64,000 nucleotides of DNA from DYRG01 sp041161065. Its GTDB lineage: Bacteria > Pseudomonadota > Gammaproteobacteria > Beggiatoales > Beggiatoaceae. Where the stretch lies: positions 1-64,000 of the forward strand of contig JBEAVE010000018.1 in NCBI GenBank assembly GCA_041161065.1. The letters run 5' to 3'. The notes beneath the pieces are model-generated. The model was not told the DNA's origin and searched no databases. It saw nothing but the letters and a program-made list of their open reading frames with translations. Shown here in pieces: positions 43,621-52,652 of this stretch; positions within the stretch are counted from its first letter, which is position 1; each line of letters begins with the position of its first letter. A program made the position numbers and the translations under genes.

Positions 43621-43866
43621 TTATTCTGGTTCTCTTGCATAAATTGTAATAATATTTTTAATGACATCTATTTCATACTTATAAACCTGAAATGAATGGT
43701 CATCGAAATTTAGTTCCGATATAAATCCATCGGTATTCGGTGAAAGAAGTTTGACGATCTCATTTGCATTCATCATCTGATCACTTATAGAAACCTTCAA
43801 GCCCTTGAACTTGACACGAACCCTAGTTGCACCAGTATTCGAAAATAAAAGTAGGTATTCATTCAT
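43621..43866 (-). CDS. Small hypothetical protein
   Basis: An 81-aa frame with a good ribosome site (TTAGGAGA, about 10 nt before ATG). The product is soluble and hydrophilic, with NTGATRVRVKFKGLKVSI and DGFISELNFDDHSFQVYKYE, and looks mostly beta. I recognise no family. It lies between lpxA and coq7 on the same strand. Confidence 0.55.
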   Translation of the reverse strand: MNEYLLLFSNTGATRVRVKFKGLKVSISDQMMNANEIVKLLSPNTDGFISELNFDDHSFQVYKYEIDVIKNIITIYAREPE

Positions 43867-43910
43867 ATTATTAGTTTCTCCTAAGACTCAACTATTTTTT
43901 CTCTCTTAAA

Positions 43911-44681
43911 TTAGCGGACAATTCCTCTTGTAGCATTTTGGAGGAAATCAATGAAATGTTGGATTTCTGGGCAATGCGGTAAAAGGGTTTCTAGGGTTTC
44001 AATCGCGGCATTGGTGGTGAGGTTTTGTCGATAAATAATTTTATAAGCCTGCCGCAAATAATTGAGGGTTTCTGGAGAAAAGCCGCGTCGTTTCAACCCC
44101 TCTTTATTTAAGCCGTTGGCTTTTGCGCTATTTCCCGCTGCCATAATGAACGGAGGGACATCTTTAAGCACGATCGATCCACCGGCGATGAAACTGTGCG
44201 CGCCGATGCGGCAAAATTGATGAACGCCCGTAAATCCGCCTAAAATCGCGTAATCGCCCACCGTCACATGACCTGCCAATGACGCATTATTCGCGAAAAT
44301 CGTGTGATCGCCCACAATGCAATCGTGCGCGAAATGGGTATAAACCATGAGCCAATTGTGGTTTCCAATTTTAGTGATGCCGCCGCCGCCGCTTGTGCCG
44401 CGACTCATCGTGCAAAATTCGCGGATTTCGTTGTGATCGCCGATTTCTAAATAGCTGCGTTCGCCGGCGTATTTTTTGTCTTGGGGGTCTTCGCCGAGTG
44501 ACGCGAATTGATATATCTTGTTGTTTTTGCCGATTTTTGTCGGACCTTTGATGACGACGTGCGAACCAATCGATGTGCCTTCGCCGATTTCGACATCTGC
44601 GCCAATGATGCTGAACGCACCAATCGTGACATCATCGGCGATTTTGGCGGCGGGATCAATGATGGCGCGCGGATCAATCAT
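43911..44681 (-). CDS. lpxA: UDP-N-acetylglucosamine acyltransferase LpxA
   Basis: First step of lipid A synthesis: moves a 3-hydroxyacyl chain from ACP to UDP-GlcNAc. The 256-aa protein has hexapeptide repeats forming a left-handed beta-helix (about 1-185: IDPAAKIADDVTIGAFSII and onward), then a helical tail with KRRGFSPETLNYLRQAYKIIYRQ. Catalytic His lies in VYTHFAHDCIVGDH. It overlaps fabZ by 8 nt, as is usual. It is the last gene of the envelope operon here; lpxB does not follow. Confidence 0.96.
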   Translation of the reverse strand: MIDPRAIIDPAAKIADDVTIGAFSIIGADVEIGEGTSIGSHVVIKGPTKIGKNNKIYQFASLGEDPQDKKYAGERSYLEIGDHNEIREFCTMSRGTSGGGGITKIGNHNWLMVYTHFAHDCIVGDHTIFANNASLAGHVTVGDYAILGGFTGVHQFCRIGAHSFIAGGSIVLKDVPPFIMAAGNSAKANGLNKEGLKRRGFSPETLNYLRQAYKIIYRQNLTTNAAIETLETLLPHCPEIQHFIDFLQNATRGIVR

Positions 44682-45126
44682 TGGGAATTTCTCGATGAAT
44701 GCACATTAACTCGGCGGTCGCGGCGATTTTGTCGTCGACTTTAGCGGTCGCGGTGTATTTCCACACGCCCCGCGCATTTTTTTGCAAACGCACATCGATC
44801 AGCAATTGATCGCCGGGTTCGACGGGATTTTTGAAACGCGCATTATCGATTCCTGCTAAATAATACAATGACTTACTATCGGGTTGGGCTTTGGCGGTTT
44901 TGAACGATAACACGCCAGTCGCTTGCGCCATCGCTTCAACCACTAACACCCCGGGCATCACCGGACGAATGGGAAAATGCCCCAAAAAATACGGTTCATT
45001 AAACGACACGTTTTTGATCGCAATCAAATAGTCGCCAATTTTGTAATCAATGACTCGATCGATCAACAAAAACGGATAACGATGCGGTAAATGTTGCAAA
45101 ATATCGTGAATATCCATCGTGTTCAT
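44674..45126 (-). CDS. fabZ: 3-hydroxyacyl-ACP dehydratase FabZ
   Basis: Dehydrates 3-hydroxyacyl-ACP in fatty-acid elongation. The 150-aa hot-dog-fold protein has LPHRYPFLLIDRV (catalytic His) and GHFPIRPVMPGVLVVEAMAQ (catalytic Glu). The ATG shares one base with the lpxD stop (TAATG). Sitting between lpxD and lpxA, it competes for the same 3-hydroxyacyl-ACP pool that lipid A synthesis uses. Confidence 0.96.
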   Translation of the reverse strand: MNTMDIHDILQHLPHRYPFLLIDRVIDYKIGDYLIAIKNVSFNEPYFLGHFPIRPVMPGVLVVEAMAQATGVLSFKTAKAQPDSKSLYYLAGIDNARFKNPVEPGDQLLIDVRLQKNARGVWKYTATAKVDDKIAATAELMCIHREIPND

Positions 45127-46148
45127 TATTGTTTCTCCAATTGCCGCAAACGCCGAACCATATTATCTAATTCCTTGAATCTTAAATGATTTTTATGCCA
45201 CTCTGCATTGATTTGTAACGGCACACCCGAAGAATACACGCCCGCCTCCAAAACAGATTGCAACACCGTCGACCCGCCGGTAATTTGCACGCGGTCGGTA
45301 ATGTCCAGATGCCCCGCAATTCCCACGCCGCCGCCAATCATGCAGTGTTTGCCAATTTTGGTGCTTCCCGCCACGCCCGAACAACCCGCCATCACCGTGT
45401 GTTCGCCAATGTGGACGTTGTGAGCGATTTGGATTTGATTGTCGAGTTTCACGCCGTTGCCGATCACGGTATTGCCCAACGCGCCTCGATCGATGGTGGT
45501 ATTTGCGCCAATTTCCACGTCGTCGCCGATTTCCACGCCGCCGAGTTGTGGAATTTTCACCCACCCGTCCGCGCTGTGCGCCAATCCAAACCCGTCCGCC
45601 CCGATCACCACGCCTGCATGAATGATCGCTCGTTTGCCGATTTTAACCCCGTCGTAAAGCGTAACATTCGGATAAACTAACGTTTTTTCGCCGATCTGTA
45701 CATTTTTTCCAATTACACAACCCGCTGAAATATGGACAAAATCATCGACGCGGACATTTTCATCGATCACCGCATGGGCATCGATGCGGGCGGTTGGGGA
45801 AATTATTGCGGACGGATCAATGACAGCCGACGGGTGAATACCCGCAACAGGTTGAAATGTCGGACAAAATAGTGCCGCCGCTTTGGCGTATCCCAAATAA
45901 GGATTTTCCATTAACAACACGGGAACTGGGCAATCGCGCTGATCGCGGGGGGCTAAAATGACGGCGGCGGCGCGAGTTTGTTTGAGGGCTTTTCGATAGG
46001 CGCGGTTGGTAAAAAAGCTGATGTGAGAAGGTGTTGCGTCGTGCAAACCCGCGATGCCGATCACAACGGATTGAGCGATGTCTGGAGTGGGCGACTCCAG
46101 TTGTGCGCCAATGTGCGCGGATAGCGCGGCAAGGGTGAACGTTTTCAT
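45126..46148 (-). CDS. lpxD: UDP-3-O-(3-hydroxyacyl)glucosamine N-acyltransferase LpxD
   Basis: Third step of lipid A synthesis. The 340-aa protein has an N-terminal uridine-binding domain (about 1-100) and a hexapeptide-repeat beta-helix (about 105-315). The catalytic His is in the QIAHNVHIGEHTVMAG stretch, and GVVIGADGFGLA is typical. The C-terminal helix KNHLRFKELDNMVRRLRQLEKQ is normal for the family. It follows the skp-like gene by 18 nt. Confidence 0.96.
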   Translation of the reverse strand: MKTFTLAALSAHIGAQLESPTPDIAQSVVIGIAGLHDATPSHISFFTNRAYRKALKQTRAAAVILAPRDQRDCPVPVLLMENPYLGYAKAAALFCPTFQPVAGIHPSAVIDPSAIISPTARIDAHAVIDENVRVDDFVHISAGCVIGKNVQIGEKTLVYPNVTLYDGVKIGKRAIIHAGVVIGADGFGLAHSADGWVKIPQLGGVEIGDDVEIGANTTIDRGALGNTVIGNGVKLDNQIQIAHNVHIGEHTVMAGCSGVAGSTKIGKHCMIGGGVGIAGHLDITDRVQITGGSTVLQSVLEAGVYSSGVPLQINAEWHKNHLRFKELDNMVRRLRQLEKQ

Positions 46149-46166
46149 CGACGCACGCCTAAGAAA

Positions 46167-46694
46167 TTACTCGCCGCCTTGCAAACGACTGAGAATTTTA
46201 TCGGTAATATCGACGCGAGAGTTTGCGTACACCACGCCTTCTCCCACCACTAAATCATAGCCTTCTTCTTTCGCTAACGCATTGATAGCAGTGAGAATAT
46301 CTTTTTGCAGTTTGTTAATTTCGTCAGAACGGCGAATGCTAAAATCTTCACGAAAGACATCTAATTCTCGTTCTAAATCGCGGCGTTTGGTGCGAATATC
46401 CTGAGTCAATTTATTGGCTTCTGCCTGACTCATGGTTTCTTCTTCTTTGCGCAGTTTTTCTTCGAGGCGGCGCAATTCTTCTTTTGCCTTGCCGACCTTG
46501 CTTTCGCGGTTGGTAAATTCTTGTTTCAGGCGAGAATCCGCGTCTTTAGCTTGCGGCGCGCCATCCAAAATTTTCGGAATATTGACAAACCCAATCCGCA
46601 ACCCTTCTTCTGCGATGGCTAACGATGACGCGCTTCCTAAGGTTAAGGCGGTCATCAAATAAAAAAGTGATTTTTTCAAACGTAACTCCATCAT
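46167..46694 (-). CDS. skp: OmpH/Skp family periplasmic chaperone
   Basis: A 175-aa protein with a signal peptide (about 8-28, cleaved near AIAEE), followed by a Skp-type core: RIGFVNIPKILDGAPQAKDA and a long charged coiled coil (about 55-130, rich in Lys and Glu), then EGYDLVVGEGVVYANSRVDIT. Skp holds unfolded outer-membrane proteins in the periplasm and passes them to BamA, whose gene is next upstream. Position and length fit. Confidence 0.92.
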   Translation of the reverse strand: MMELRLKKSLFYLMTALTLGSASSLAIAEEGLRIGFVNIPKILDGAPQAKDADSRLKQEFTNRESKVGKAKEELRRLEEKLRKEEETMSQAEANKLTQDIRTKRRDLERELDVFREDFSIRRSDEINKLQKDILTAINALAKEEGYDLVVGEGVVYANSRVDITDKILSRLQGGE

Positions 46695-46717
46695 AGTAAT
46701 TTATCCAAGTTAAAATC

Positions 46718-49015
46718 TTAATTGAAATTAGCCCCTAAAGTAAATTGGAACACCTGCGTTTCATCTTCAGGTTTATTATTCAAGGGCTTAGCCAAACTAA
46801 AACTGAGCATACCAAGCGGCGACAACCAAATCGCTGCCATGCCCGTCGACGACCGCAAACTGCTTCGATCAAAATCTTCGCGGCGCGCATAAACATTACC
46901 AATGTCAAAGAACGCTGACAAGCGAAATCGTTGGCTTTCTTTAGCGAGCGGCAGCGGGAAAAACAACTCCACATTCCCCACCGTGCGCAGCGTGCCCCCA
47001 AAAGGACGTAAATTCGAATCGCGCGGACCTAAAGTATTTTCCTTATAACCCCGCACGCTTCTCGGACCGCCCGCCACGTAATTCTCAAAGAAAGGAAAAT
47101 CCGTACTTCCGTAGGCTTTTCCGTAACTTGCATCGGCATTGAGCATTAACGTATAGTTTTTCACCAACGAGTAATGCCACGACCATTTGCCGCTCAATTT
47201 GTAATATTTGAGTTTATCGCCGCCCAATGGCAACGCGATCTCCCCGCCCAGCGATTGTAGCACACCACTTTCAGGGAATAATATCCGATTGCGCGTGTCG
47301 TGCGTCCAACCTGTTGATAATTTAAAAATATTGAAGTTATCGCCATTTTTTCCAATATAATCAGACACTTCTTTAGCACTATTGGCGGTAGTTTTCACTT
47401 GCAAATGCTCAGGTTCGATGCCAAAACGCACCGAATCGTGCTCAGAAATCGGAATCCCGTAACCCAACGTGCCGCCAAACGCATCGAGCGCGTAACTACT
47501 TAAATTCGCTTGTTCGGCATCGGTTTTACGATAATACATACCAAAACTTTGGCTAATCCCATCGACCGTGAAATACGGATCATAATAACTAAAACTGTAC
47601 AACGTTTGAACTTTACTGGTGTTAAATCCGATACTTACGCGATTGCCGCTGCCCAAAAAGTTATCCTGACTTACGCTTGCATTAAAAAGCACACCCTGCG
47701 TTTGTGAATAACCGATCCCCGCCATAAAATTTCCCGACGGACGCTCGGTAACACTATAATTTATATCCACTTGATCGGATTGTTCGGGCACGGGAACGGT
47801 TTCGACTTTCACGTCTTCAAAAAAATTCAAGCGATCCAAGCGTTCACGCGAACGTTTAATTTTAGCGGTCGATGCCCACGCGCCCTCCATTTGCCGCATT
47901 TCTCGGCGCAACACTTCGTCGCGGGTTTTAGTATTGCCCGCAAAATTAATCCGCCGAACGTAAGTTCTTTTACCCGGATCAACAAAGAAAGTTAGCACTA
48001 CATCGGTGCTGTCTGGAGAAATCGGTTCAGGCACCGGATTAACATTTGCAAAAGTATAACCGTCATCACCTAATCTTTCCGCTAAGGCTTCCACACTGGC
48101 AGTAATTTGTTTGCGAGAAAACACACTGTTATTTTCAATCTTAATTTTCTCTCGCAATTCTTGTTCTGGCACAACCAAATTTCCTACCAATTTAATATCG
48201 GTAATTCGGTGTTTTTTACCTTCGGTGAGATTAACCGTGATATAAATATCTTGTTTATCGGGTGTGATAGAAACTTGAGTTGAATCGATGGAGAAATTCA
48301 AATACCCTCGATCCAAATAAAATGATTTCAAGGTTTCTAAATCGGCGGCGAGCTTTTGTTTCGCGTATTGATCTGAGCTCGAAAAAAATGACCAAAAAGT
48401 GGTCGGGCTTAATTCAAATTCATCAAGCAATTCTTTATCTGAAAACGCTTCATTTCCAACCAATTGGATATGTTTAATGGCGGCGGCTTTTCCTTCCGAA
48501 ATATCAATATTAATTTTCACTCGATTGCGTGACAAATCGGTGACAGTGGATTTAATTCGCGCCGCATAACGTCCTAAACTAAAATATTGGCGTTGCAATT
48601 CCAATTCAACCTTTTCTAAAATCGACCGATCAAAAACTCTACCTTCCGCAAAACCGATGCCTTTCAAGGCTTTAACTAAATTATCTTTCTCGATTTCTTT
48701 ATTGCCTTCAAAGACAATTTCAGAAATCGCGGGGCGTTCGGTGAAATAGATTACCAATACCCGATCATCTTGCCCAAATTGAATGTCATTGAAAAAGCCT
48801 GTTTTAAATAACGATTTCAAGGCTTGTTCTGAGGTTTTGTTATCAAATTGATCGCCTGTTTTCAAAGGTAGATAATTAAACACTGTTCCCGCTGAAATCC
48901 GTTCTAAACCTTCTAAACGAATATCCTCAATTTGAAAGGTATCCAATGCCATCACCATCGAGGAAAATACGACGCTGATACTTAAAAAAATGCTTTTTAT
49001 TCCATGTTTCATCAT
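46718..49015 (-). CDS. bamA: Outer membrane protein assembly factor BamA
   Basis: Core of the BAM complex that inserts beta-barrel proteins into the outer membrane. From ATG 49015 it has 765 aa: a signal peptide, five POTRA domains (about 25-425) and a 16-strand barrel carrying GPRSVRGY and ending in a C-terminal aromatic-rich strand (QVFQFTLGANFN). The frame starts at a TTG at 49027, but two adjacent ATG codons at 49015 and 49012 are better. It follows rseP by 4 nt. Confidence 0.96.
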   Translation of the reverse strand: MMKHGIKSIFLSISVVFSSMVMALDTFQIEDIRLEGLERISAGTVFNYLPLKTGDQFDNKTSEQALKSLFKTGFFNDIQFGQDDRVLVIYFTERPAISEIVFEGNKEIEKDNLVKALKGIGFAEGRVFDRSILEKVELELQRQYFSLGRYAARIKSTVTDLSRNRVKINIDISEGKAAAIKHIQLVGNEAFSDKELLDEFELSPTTFWSFFSSSDQYAKQKLAADLETLKSFYLDRGYLNFSIDSTQVSITPDKQDIYITVNLTEGKKHRITDIKLVGNLVVPEQELREKIKIENNSVFSRKQITASVEALAERLGDDGYTFANVNPVPEPISPDSTDVVLTFFVDPGKRTYVRRINFAGNTKTRDEVLRREMRQMEGAWASTAKIKRSRERLDRLNFFEDVKVETVPVPEQSDQVDINYSVTERPSGNFMAGIGYSQTQGVLFNASVSQDNFLGSGNRVSIGFNTSKVQTLYSFSYYDPYFTVDGISQSFGMYYRKTDAEQANLSSYALDAFGGTLGYGIPISEHDSVRFGIEPEHLQVKTTANSAKEVSDYIGKNGDNFNIFKLSTGWTHDTRNRILFPESGVLQSLGGEIALPLGGDKLKYYKLSGKWSWHYSLVKNYTLMLNADASYGKAYGSTDFPFFENYVAGGPRSVRGYKENTLGPRDSNLRPFGGTLRTVGNVELFFPLPLAKESQRFRLSAFFDIGNVYARREDFDRSSLRSSTGMAAIWLSPLGMLSFSLAKPLNNKPEDETQVFQFTLGANFN

Positions 49016-49019
49016 AACG

Positions 49020-50369
49020 TTATCCAAATAAGCGCGTCATATCACCTAAAATCGCGAATGAAAACAACAATCCAATTAACGACAAACCCACTTTTTGCAT
49101 AATATCTAGGGTGGTTTCTGACAGGGGAGAACCTTTAATGGCTTCTAATGCGTAAGTGAGCAAATGTCCGCCATCTAAAATAGGAACAGGTAACAAATTA
49201 AAAATGGCTAAATTTGCACTCACAAATCCCAAAAAATAGAGGAAAATAACCCCGCCTTGATTAAAGGCAGAACCGGCTTGTTTTGCCAGCGTTACAGGTC
49301 CGCCTAAATTCTTAGTTGGCGACATTTCAAAAGTGACAATTTTGCTCAACACTTTTAATGTCAAAACGGTAATTTCCCAAGTTTTGTCGAGCCCTTTTTG
49401 CAAAGCCGCCACTATACCATATTGTTCCATTTCCACATAACGATCGATGTGTTTGGAGGGGTGGGCGGGTTTTATCCCGATAAGATAACGTTTTGCTTGA
49501 TCGTTATATGCGGGTTTAACTTCGAGAGTTAGCGTTTGTGATTTTCGTAAGATTTTGATAGTTAAGGGTTTATCGCCATTTTCATTAATCAATTTACCCA
49601 CTTCTTCCCACATTTTAACGGGTTGATCGTGAATTGCTAAAATGGTATCTCCCTCGAGCAAATGGGCTTGTGCGGCGGGACTTTGGGGGGTGATTTCTGC
49701 TAAAACAGGCGGGATTTTTGGTGATCCGCGCTGAACTCCGATTTTTTCTAACAAATCCCCTTGCGTCAAATCATCTGCCGACAACCCTAACTCAAACGAT
49801 GCCCTGCGTTTGTAGCCGTGTTCATCTTCGACTTCCCAAACAATGGGTTGCGCGTCTAAAACAGCGGTCGCGGTTTGTTGCAGCGTTTGCTCCCAACTTT
49901 TCACCGCCTCCCCATTCACCGACACAATAATATCGTCCGCCTTCAAACCCGCGCGCGCCGCAGGGGTATCATTCAAAATATCACCCAATACAGGTTTAAG
50001 TGTCGGAATACCATACATAAACATTGCCGCAAACGCCAAAATTGCAAACACAAAATTAATGCCCGGTCCCGCAAAAACTACCGCCGATCTCACCCACAAC
50101 TTTTGACGATTAAACGCTCTATGTACTTGATCGGGCGGCACTTCTCCTTCGCGTTCATCGAGCATTTTGACATAACCACCCAGCGGAATCGGCGCAATCA
50201 CAAATTCGGTTTGATCCGCGCCACTTTTTTTTGTCCAAATCGGCGATCCGAAACCCACTGAAAATCTTAGAATTTTTATCCCTAATTTTTTTGCGACAAT
50301 GTAATGTCCCCACTCGTGAACAATCACCAAAATCACAATGGTCAGGAGAAAACTAAACAGCTCTATCAT
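49020..50369 (-). CDS. rseP: Site-2 intramembrane zinc protease RseP
   Basis: Inner-membrane protease that cleaves anti-sigma factors such as RseA in the envelope stress response. The 449-aa protein has H18-E19-W-G-H22 in its first membrane segment, two PDZ domains (about 115-195 and 210-300), and the second zinc-site motif NLLPVPILDGGHL in a late membrane segment. It overlaps dxr by 4 nt and lies directly before bamA. Confidence 0.96.
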   Translation of the reverse strand: MIELFSFLLTIVILVIVHEWGHYIVAKKLGIKILRFSVGFGSPIWTKKSGADQTEFVIAPIPLGGYVKMLDEREGEVPPDQVHRAFNRQKLWVRSAVVFAGPGINFVFAILAFAAMFMYGIPTLKPVLGDILNDTPAARAGLKADDIIVSVNGEAVKSWEQTLQQTATAVLDAQPIVWEVEDEHGYKRRASFELGLSADDLTQGDLLEKIGVQRGSPKIPPVLAEITPQSPAAQAHLLEGDTILAIHDQPVKMWEEVGKLINENGDKPLTIKILRKSQTLTLEVKPAYNDQAKRYLIGIKPAHPSKHIDRYVEMEQYGIVAALQKGLDKTWEITVLTLKVLSKIVTFEMSPTKNLGGPVTLAKQAGSAFNQGGVIFLYFLGFVSANLAIFNLLPVPILDGGHLLTYALEAIKGSPLSETTLDIMQKVGLSLIGLLFSFAILGDMTRLFG

Positions 50370-51529
50370 TGTAAAGTTCCTCTTTGTTGCAATAACTCTT
50401 TTGCAATAATTCTAGCTTGTTGATCGGCGTTCAAAATGATTTCTAGTTGTTCCGCAGGTTGTATAGTGCAACGACTTAAAGTTTCCTCAATGATTATTGG
50501 AATGTCGACAAATGCCAGTTTCTCACTTAAAAAGGCTTCAACCGCTATTTCATTGGCGGCATTCAAAATAGCCGTCGCTGTTCCACCCATTTGCATTGCT
50601 TCAAATGCCAATCTCAAACAAGGAAAACGTTGCAAATCGGGTTTCTCAAAATCCAATCGTGCAATGTCAAATAAATTTAAGGATTTTACTCCAGAAGTTA
50701 TCCTTTGAGGAAATGCCAATGAATACGCAATCGGTGTTCTCATATCGGGATTTCCTAATTGCGCTAACATAGAACCATCACTATATTCTACCAACGAATG
50801 AATAATGCTTTGTGGGTGAATAATAACTTCAACTTTGTTTGGTGGCAAATCAAATAACCAACAAGCTTCGATGACCTCTAAACCTTTATTCATTAGTGTC
50901 GCAGAATCGACTGAGATTTTTCTACCCATTTTCCAATTGGGGTGCGCACAGGCTTGAGATGGCGTAATCTTTTGTAAATCTTGATAATTTAATGTTCGAA
51001 AGGGTCCGCCTGAAGCCGTTAATAAAATCCGTTCCAATCCCTTACGATCTTGTCCGTACAAACATTGGAAAATTGCGTTGTGTTCACTATCAATGGGGAG
51101 CAATGTAGCATTATTTTCTTTTATTGTATTAATGAAAAGTTGTCCCGACATAACCAAACTTTCTTTATTTGCTAATAATACAGTTTTACCCTTTTTTGCA
51201 GCGGCTAAAGTGGGTAATAAACCTGCCGCGCCAACAATGGCTGCCATGACCGTTGTGACATTAGGCAAACTAGCAACAGTACTTAAATGTTCTTTTCCCG
51301 ATAAAACCGTGATATTGGAGCTAATTTTCTGAGCAAGTTGCTCGGCAGCATTTTCATTAACCATTACCGCAAATTGGGGTTGAAATTCCTCACATAATTT
51401 TGCCAATTGTTCAACATTTTGATTAGCCGTTAAAGCCACTACTTGAAATTGGTCAGAATGCTGACGGACAACGTCCAAAGTGCTTAAACCAATCGATCCA
51501 GTTGCGCCAAGAATGGTTAATGTTTGCAT
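50366..51529 (-). CDS. dxr: 1-deoxy-D-xylulose-5-phosphate reductoisomerase
   Basis: Second step of the MEP isoprenoid pathway: DXP to MEP with NADPH. From the ATG at 51529 it has 387 aa, starting MQTLTILGATGSIGLSTLDV (NADPH site), with LLANKESLVMSG, DSEHNAIFQCL, ILTASGGPFR and KMGRKISVDSATLMNKGLE. The frame starts at TTG 51541 inside cdsA, but the ATG gives the usual protein. Its product line feeds the squalene/phytoene synthase and ubiquinone side chain made elsewhere in the window. Confidence 0.96.
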   Translation of the reverse strand: MQTLTILGATGSIGLSTLDVVRQHSDQFQVVALTANQNVEQLAKLCEEFQPQFAVMVNENAAEQLAQKISSNITVLSGKEHLSTVASLPNVTTVMAAIVGAAGLLPTLAAAKKGKTVLLANKESLVMSGQLFINTIKENNATLLPIDSEHNAIFQCLYGQDRKGLERILLTASGGPFRTLNYQDLQKITPSQACAHPNWKMGRKISVDSATLMNKGLEVIEACWLFDLPPNKVEVIIHPQSIIHSLVEYSDGSMLAQLGNPDMRTPIAYSLAFPQRITSGVKSLNLFDIARLDFEKPDLQRFPCLRLAFEAMQMGGTATAILNAANEIAVEAFLSEKLAFVDIPIIIEETLSRCTIQPAEQLEIILNADQQARIIAKELLQQRGTLQ

Positions 51530-51533
51530 ATAA

Positions 51534-52430
51534 TTAATCAACGTAATTGAGAAATGTTAATAAGTGCATTTCTTTTAAGATAAGCAAACCCACTAGAAAT
51601 ACTGGGGCAGCGGCAATAATGCTATCCAAACGATCTAAAAAACCTCCATGTCCGGGTAATAATTGGCTGCTATCTTTCACCCCTTTTTGTCGTTTGAAAA
51701 GGCTTTCTAACAAATCCCCAATAATTGAGAAAATCACCGTGACAATTGCTAATCCTACAAAAACAAAAATGCTCGTTATTTCATCTGTTTTCCACAAAGC
51801 AAATCCTAAGGAAAATGCGCCCCCAAAAAGCATTGCGCCTAATACGCCTTCTATGGTTTTTCCGGGACTAATTTTATCGGCTAATTTGTGTTTGCCAAAT
51901 GCGCGTCCAACAAAGAACGCACCAATGTCTGCAATCCACACTAATCCAAACAAATATAATAACCATTCCACGCCCATTTCTCTTAATAAAGCTAAAGCAA
52001 TCCACGCGGCGGATAATAACCAAAACCCTAACAAACATTTGAAGCCTATTTTGGGGTCTTTATCACGTTGATAAGCAACGAGTTTTAATAATGCAACTGT
52101 CCAAATTAAAGGGCTGGAAACGAAGAAAAAGGCGTACAGTATTAAAACAAAATAAGCCGTAAAAAAGCCAATATTTTGAAGAATTGCAATATTTGAATAC
52201 AGGGATAAAATAAAGGAAGCGAAGGTTAGAAAAGGTAATAAACCAACAAAGGCGGCGTAAAGGATTTGTTGCCAGCGTTTCTCACAATTGGCTAAACGAC
52301 TCCATTCCCACGCAGCTAATGTTACAAAAACGCCGATAAAAAGGGTCAATTCCTCTGTGTCTAAATAAAAGATTGCCACCAAACTCATAGCGGCTAATAT
52401 AAGTCCAGTAATAATTCTTTGTAATAGCAT
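51534..52430 (-). CDS. cdsA: Phosphatidate cytidylyltransferase CdsA
   Basis: Makes CDP-diacylglycerol for all phospholipids, in the inner membrane. The 298-aa protein has about eight membrane segments and the family signature SLFKRQKGVKDSSQLLPGHGGFLDRLDS near the C-terminus. It is the first gene of the envelope run. uppS, which normally precedes cdsA, is missing; the upstream neighbour is tRNA-Leu, 98 nt away on the same strand. A read-through from the tRNA promoter is possible. Confidence 0.96.
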   Translation of the reverse strand: MLLQRIITGLILAAMSLVAIFYLDTEELTLFIGVFVTLAAWEWSRLANCEKRWQQILYAAFVGLLPFLTFASFILSLYSNIAILQNIGFFTAYFVLILYAFFFVSSPLIWTVALLKLVAYQRDKDPKIGFKCLLGFWLLSAAWIALALLREMGVEWLLYLFGLVWIADIGAFFVGRAFGKHKLADKISPGKTIEGVLGAMLFGGAFSLGFALWKTDEITSIFVFVGLAIVTVIFSIIGDLLESLFKRQKGVKDSSQLLPGHGGFLDRLDSIIAAAPVFLVGLLILKEMHLLTFLNYVD

Positions 52431-52528
52431 TTGGTGGGGTGCTCGATGTTTTTGGAATGGAAGATTGTTGATTGGAACTTTAGAAATCGGAATGAAATCA
52501 GAAAAGGAGATATTTTTATTATAAAATG

Positions 52529-52611
52529 TACCGACGGCCGGACTCGAACCGGCACAGCATTCGCCACTACCACCTCAAGGTAGCGTGTCTACCAAATTCC
52601 ACCACGTCGGC
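52529..52611 (-). tRNA. tRNA-Leu, anticodon GAG
   Basis: An 83-nt cloverleaf: acceptor GCCGACG with CGTCGGT (one G-U at the end), anticodon arm CTACC-TTGAGGT-GGTAG giving GAG, a class II variable arm, and T arm CCGG-TTCGAGT-CCGG. The CCA tail is not encoded; the gene ends A then CA. Confidence 0.95.
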
Positions 52612-52623
52612 GGGGAAACGTTC

Positions 52624-52652
52624 ATTATAACGCAATTATTGCATTGTGGAAA
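52624..52652 (-). promoter_or_regulatory. Promoter of tRNA-Leu
   Basis: On the minus strand TTTCCA (-35) and a perfect TATAAT (-10) are 17 nt apart, with the -10 12 nt before the tRNA. The -35 lies inside the secG coding end. Confidence 0.65.
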
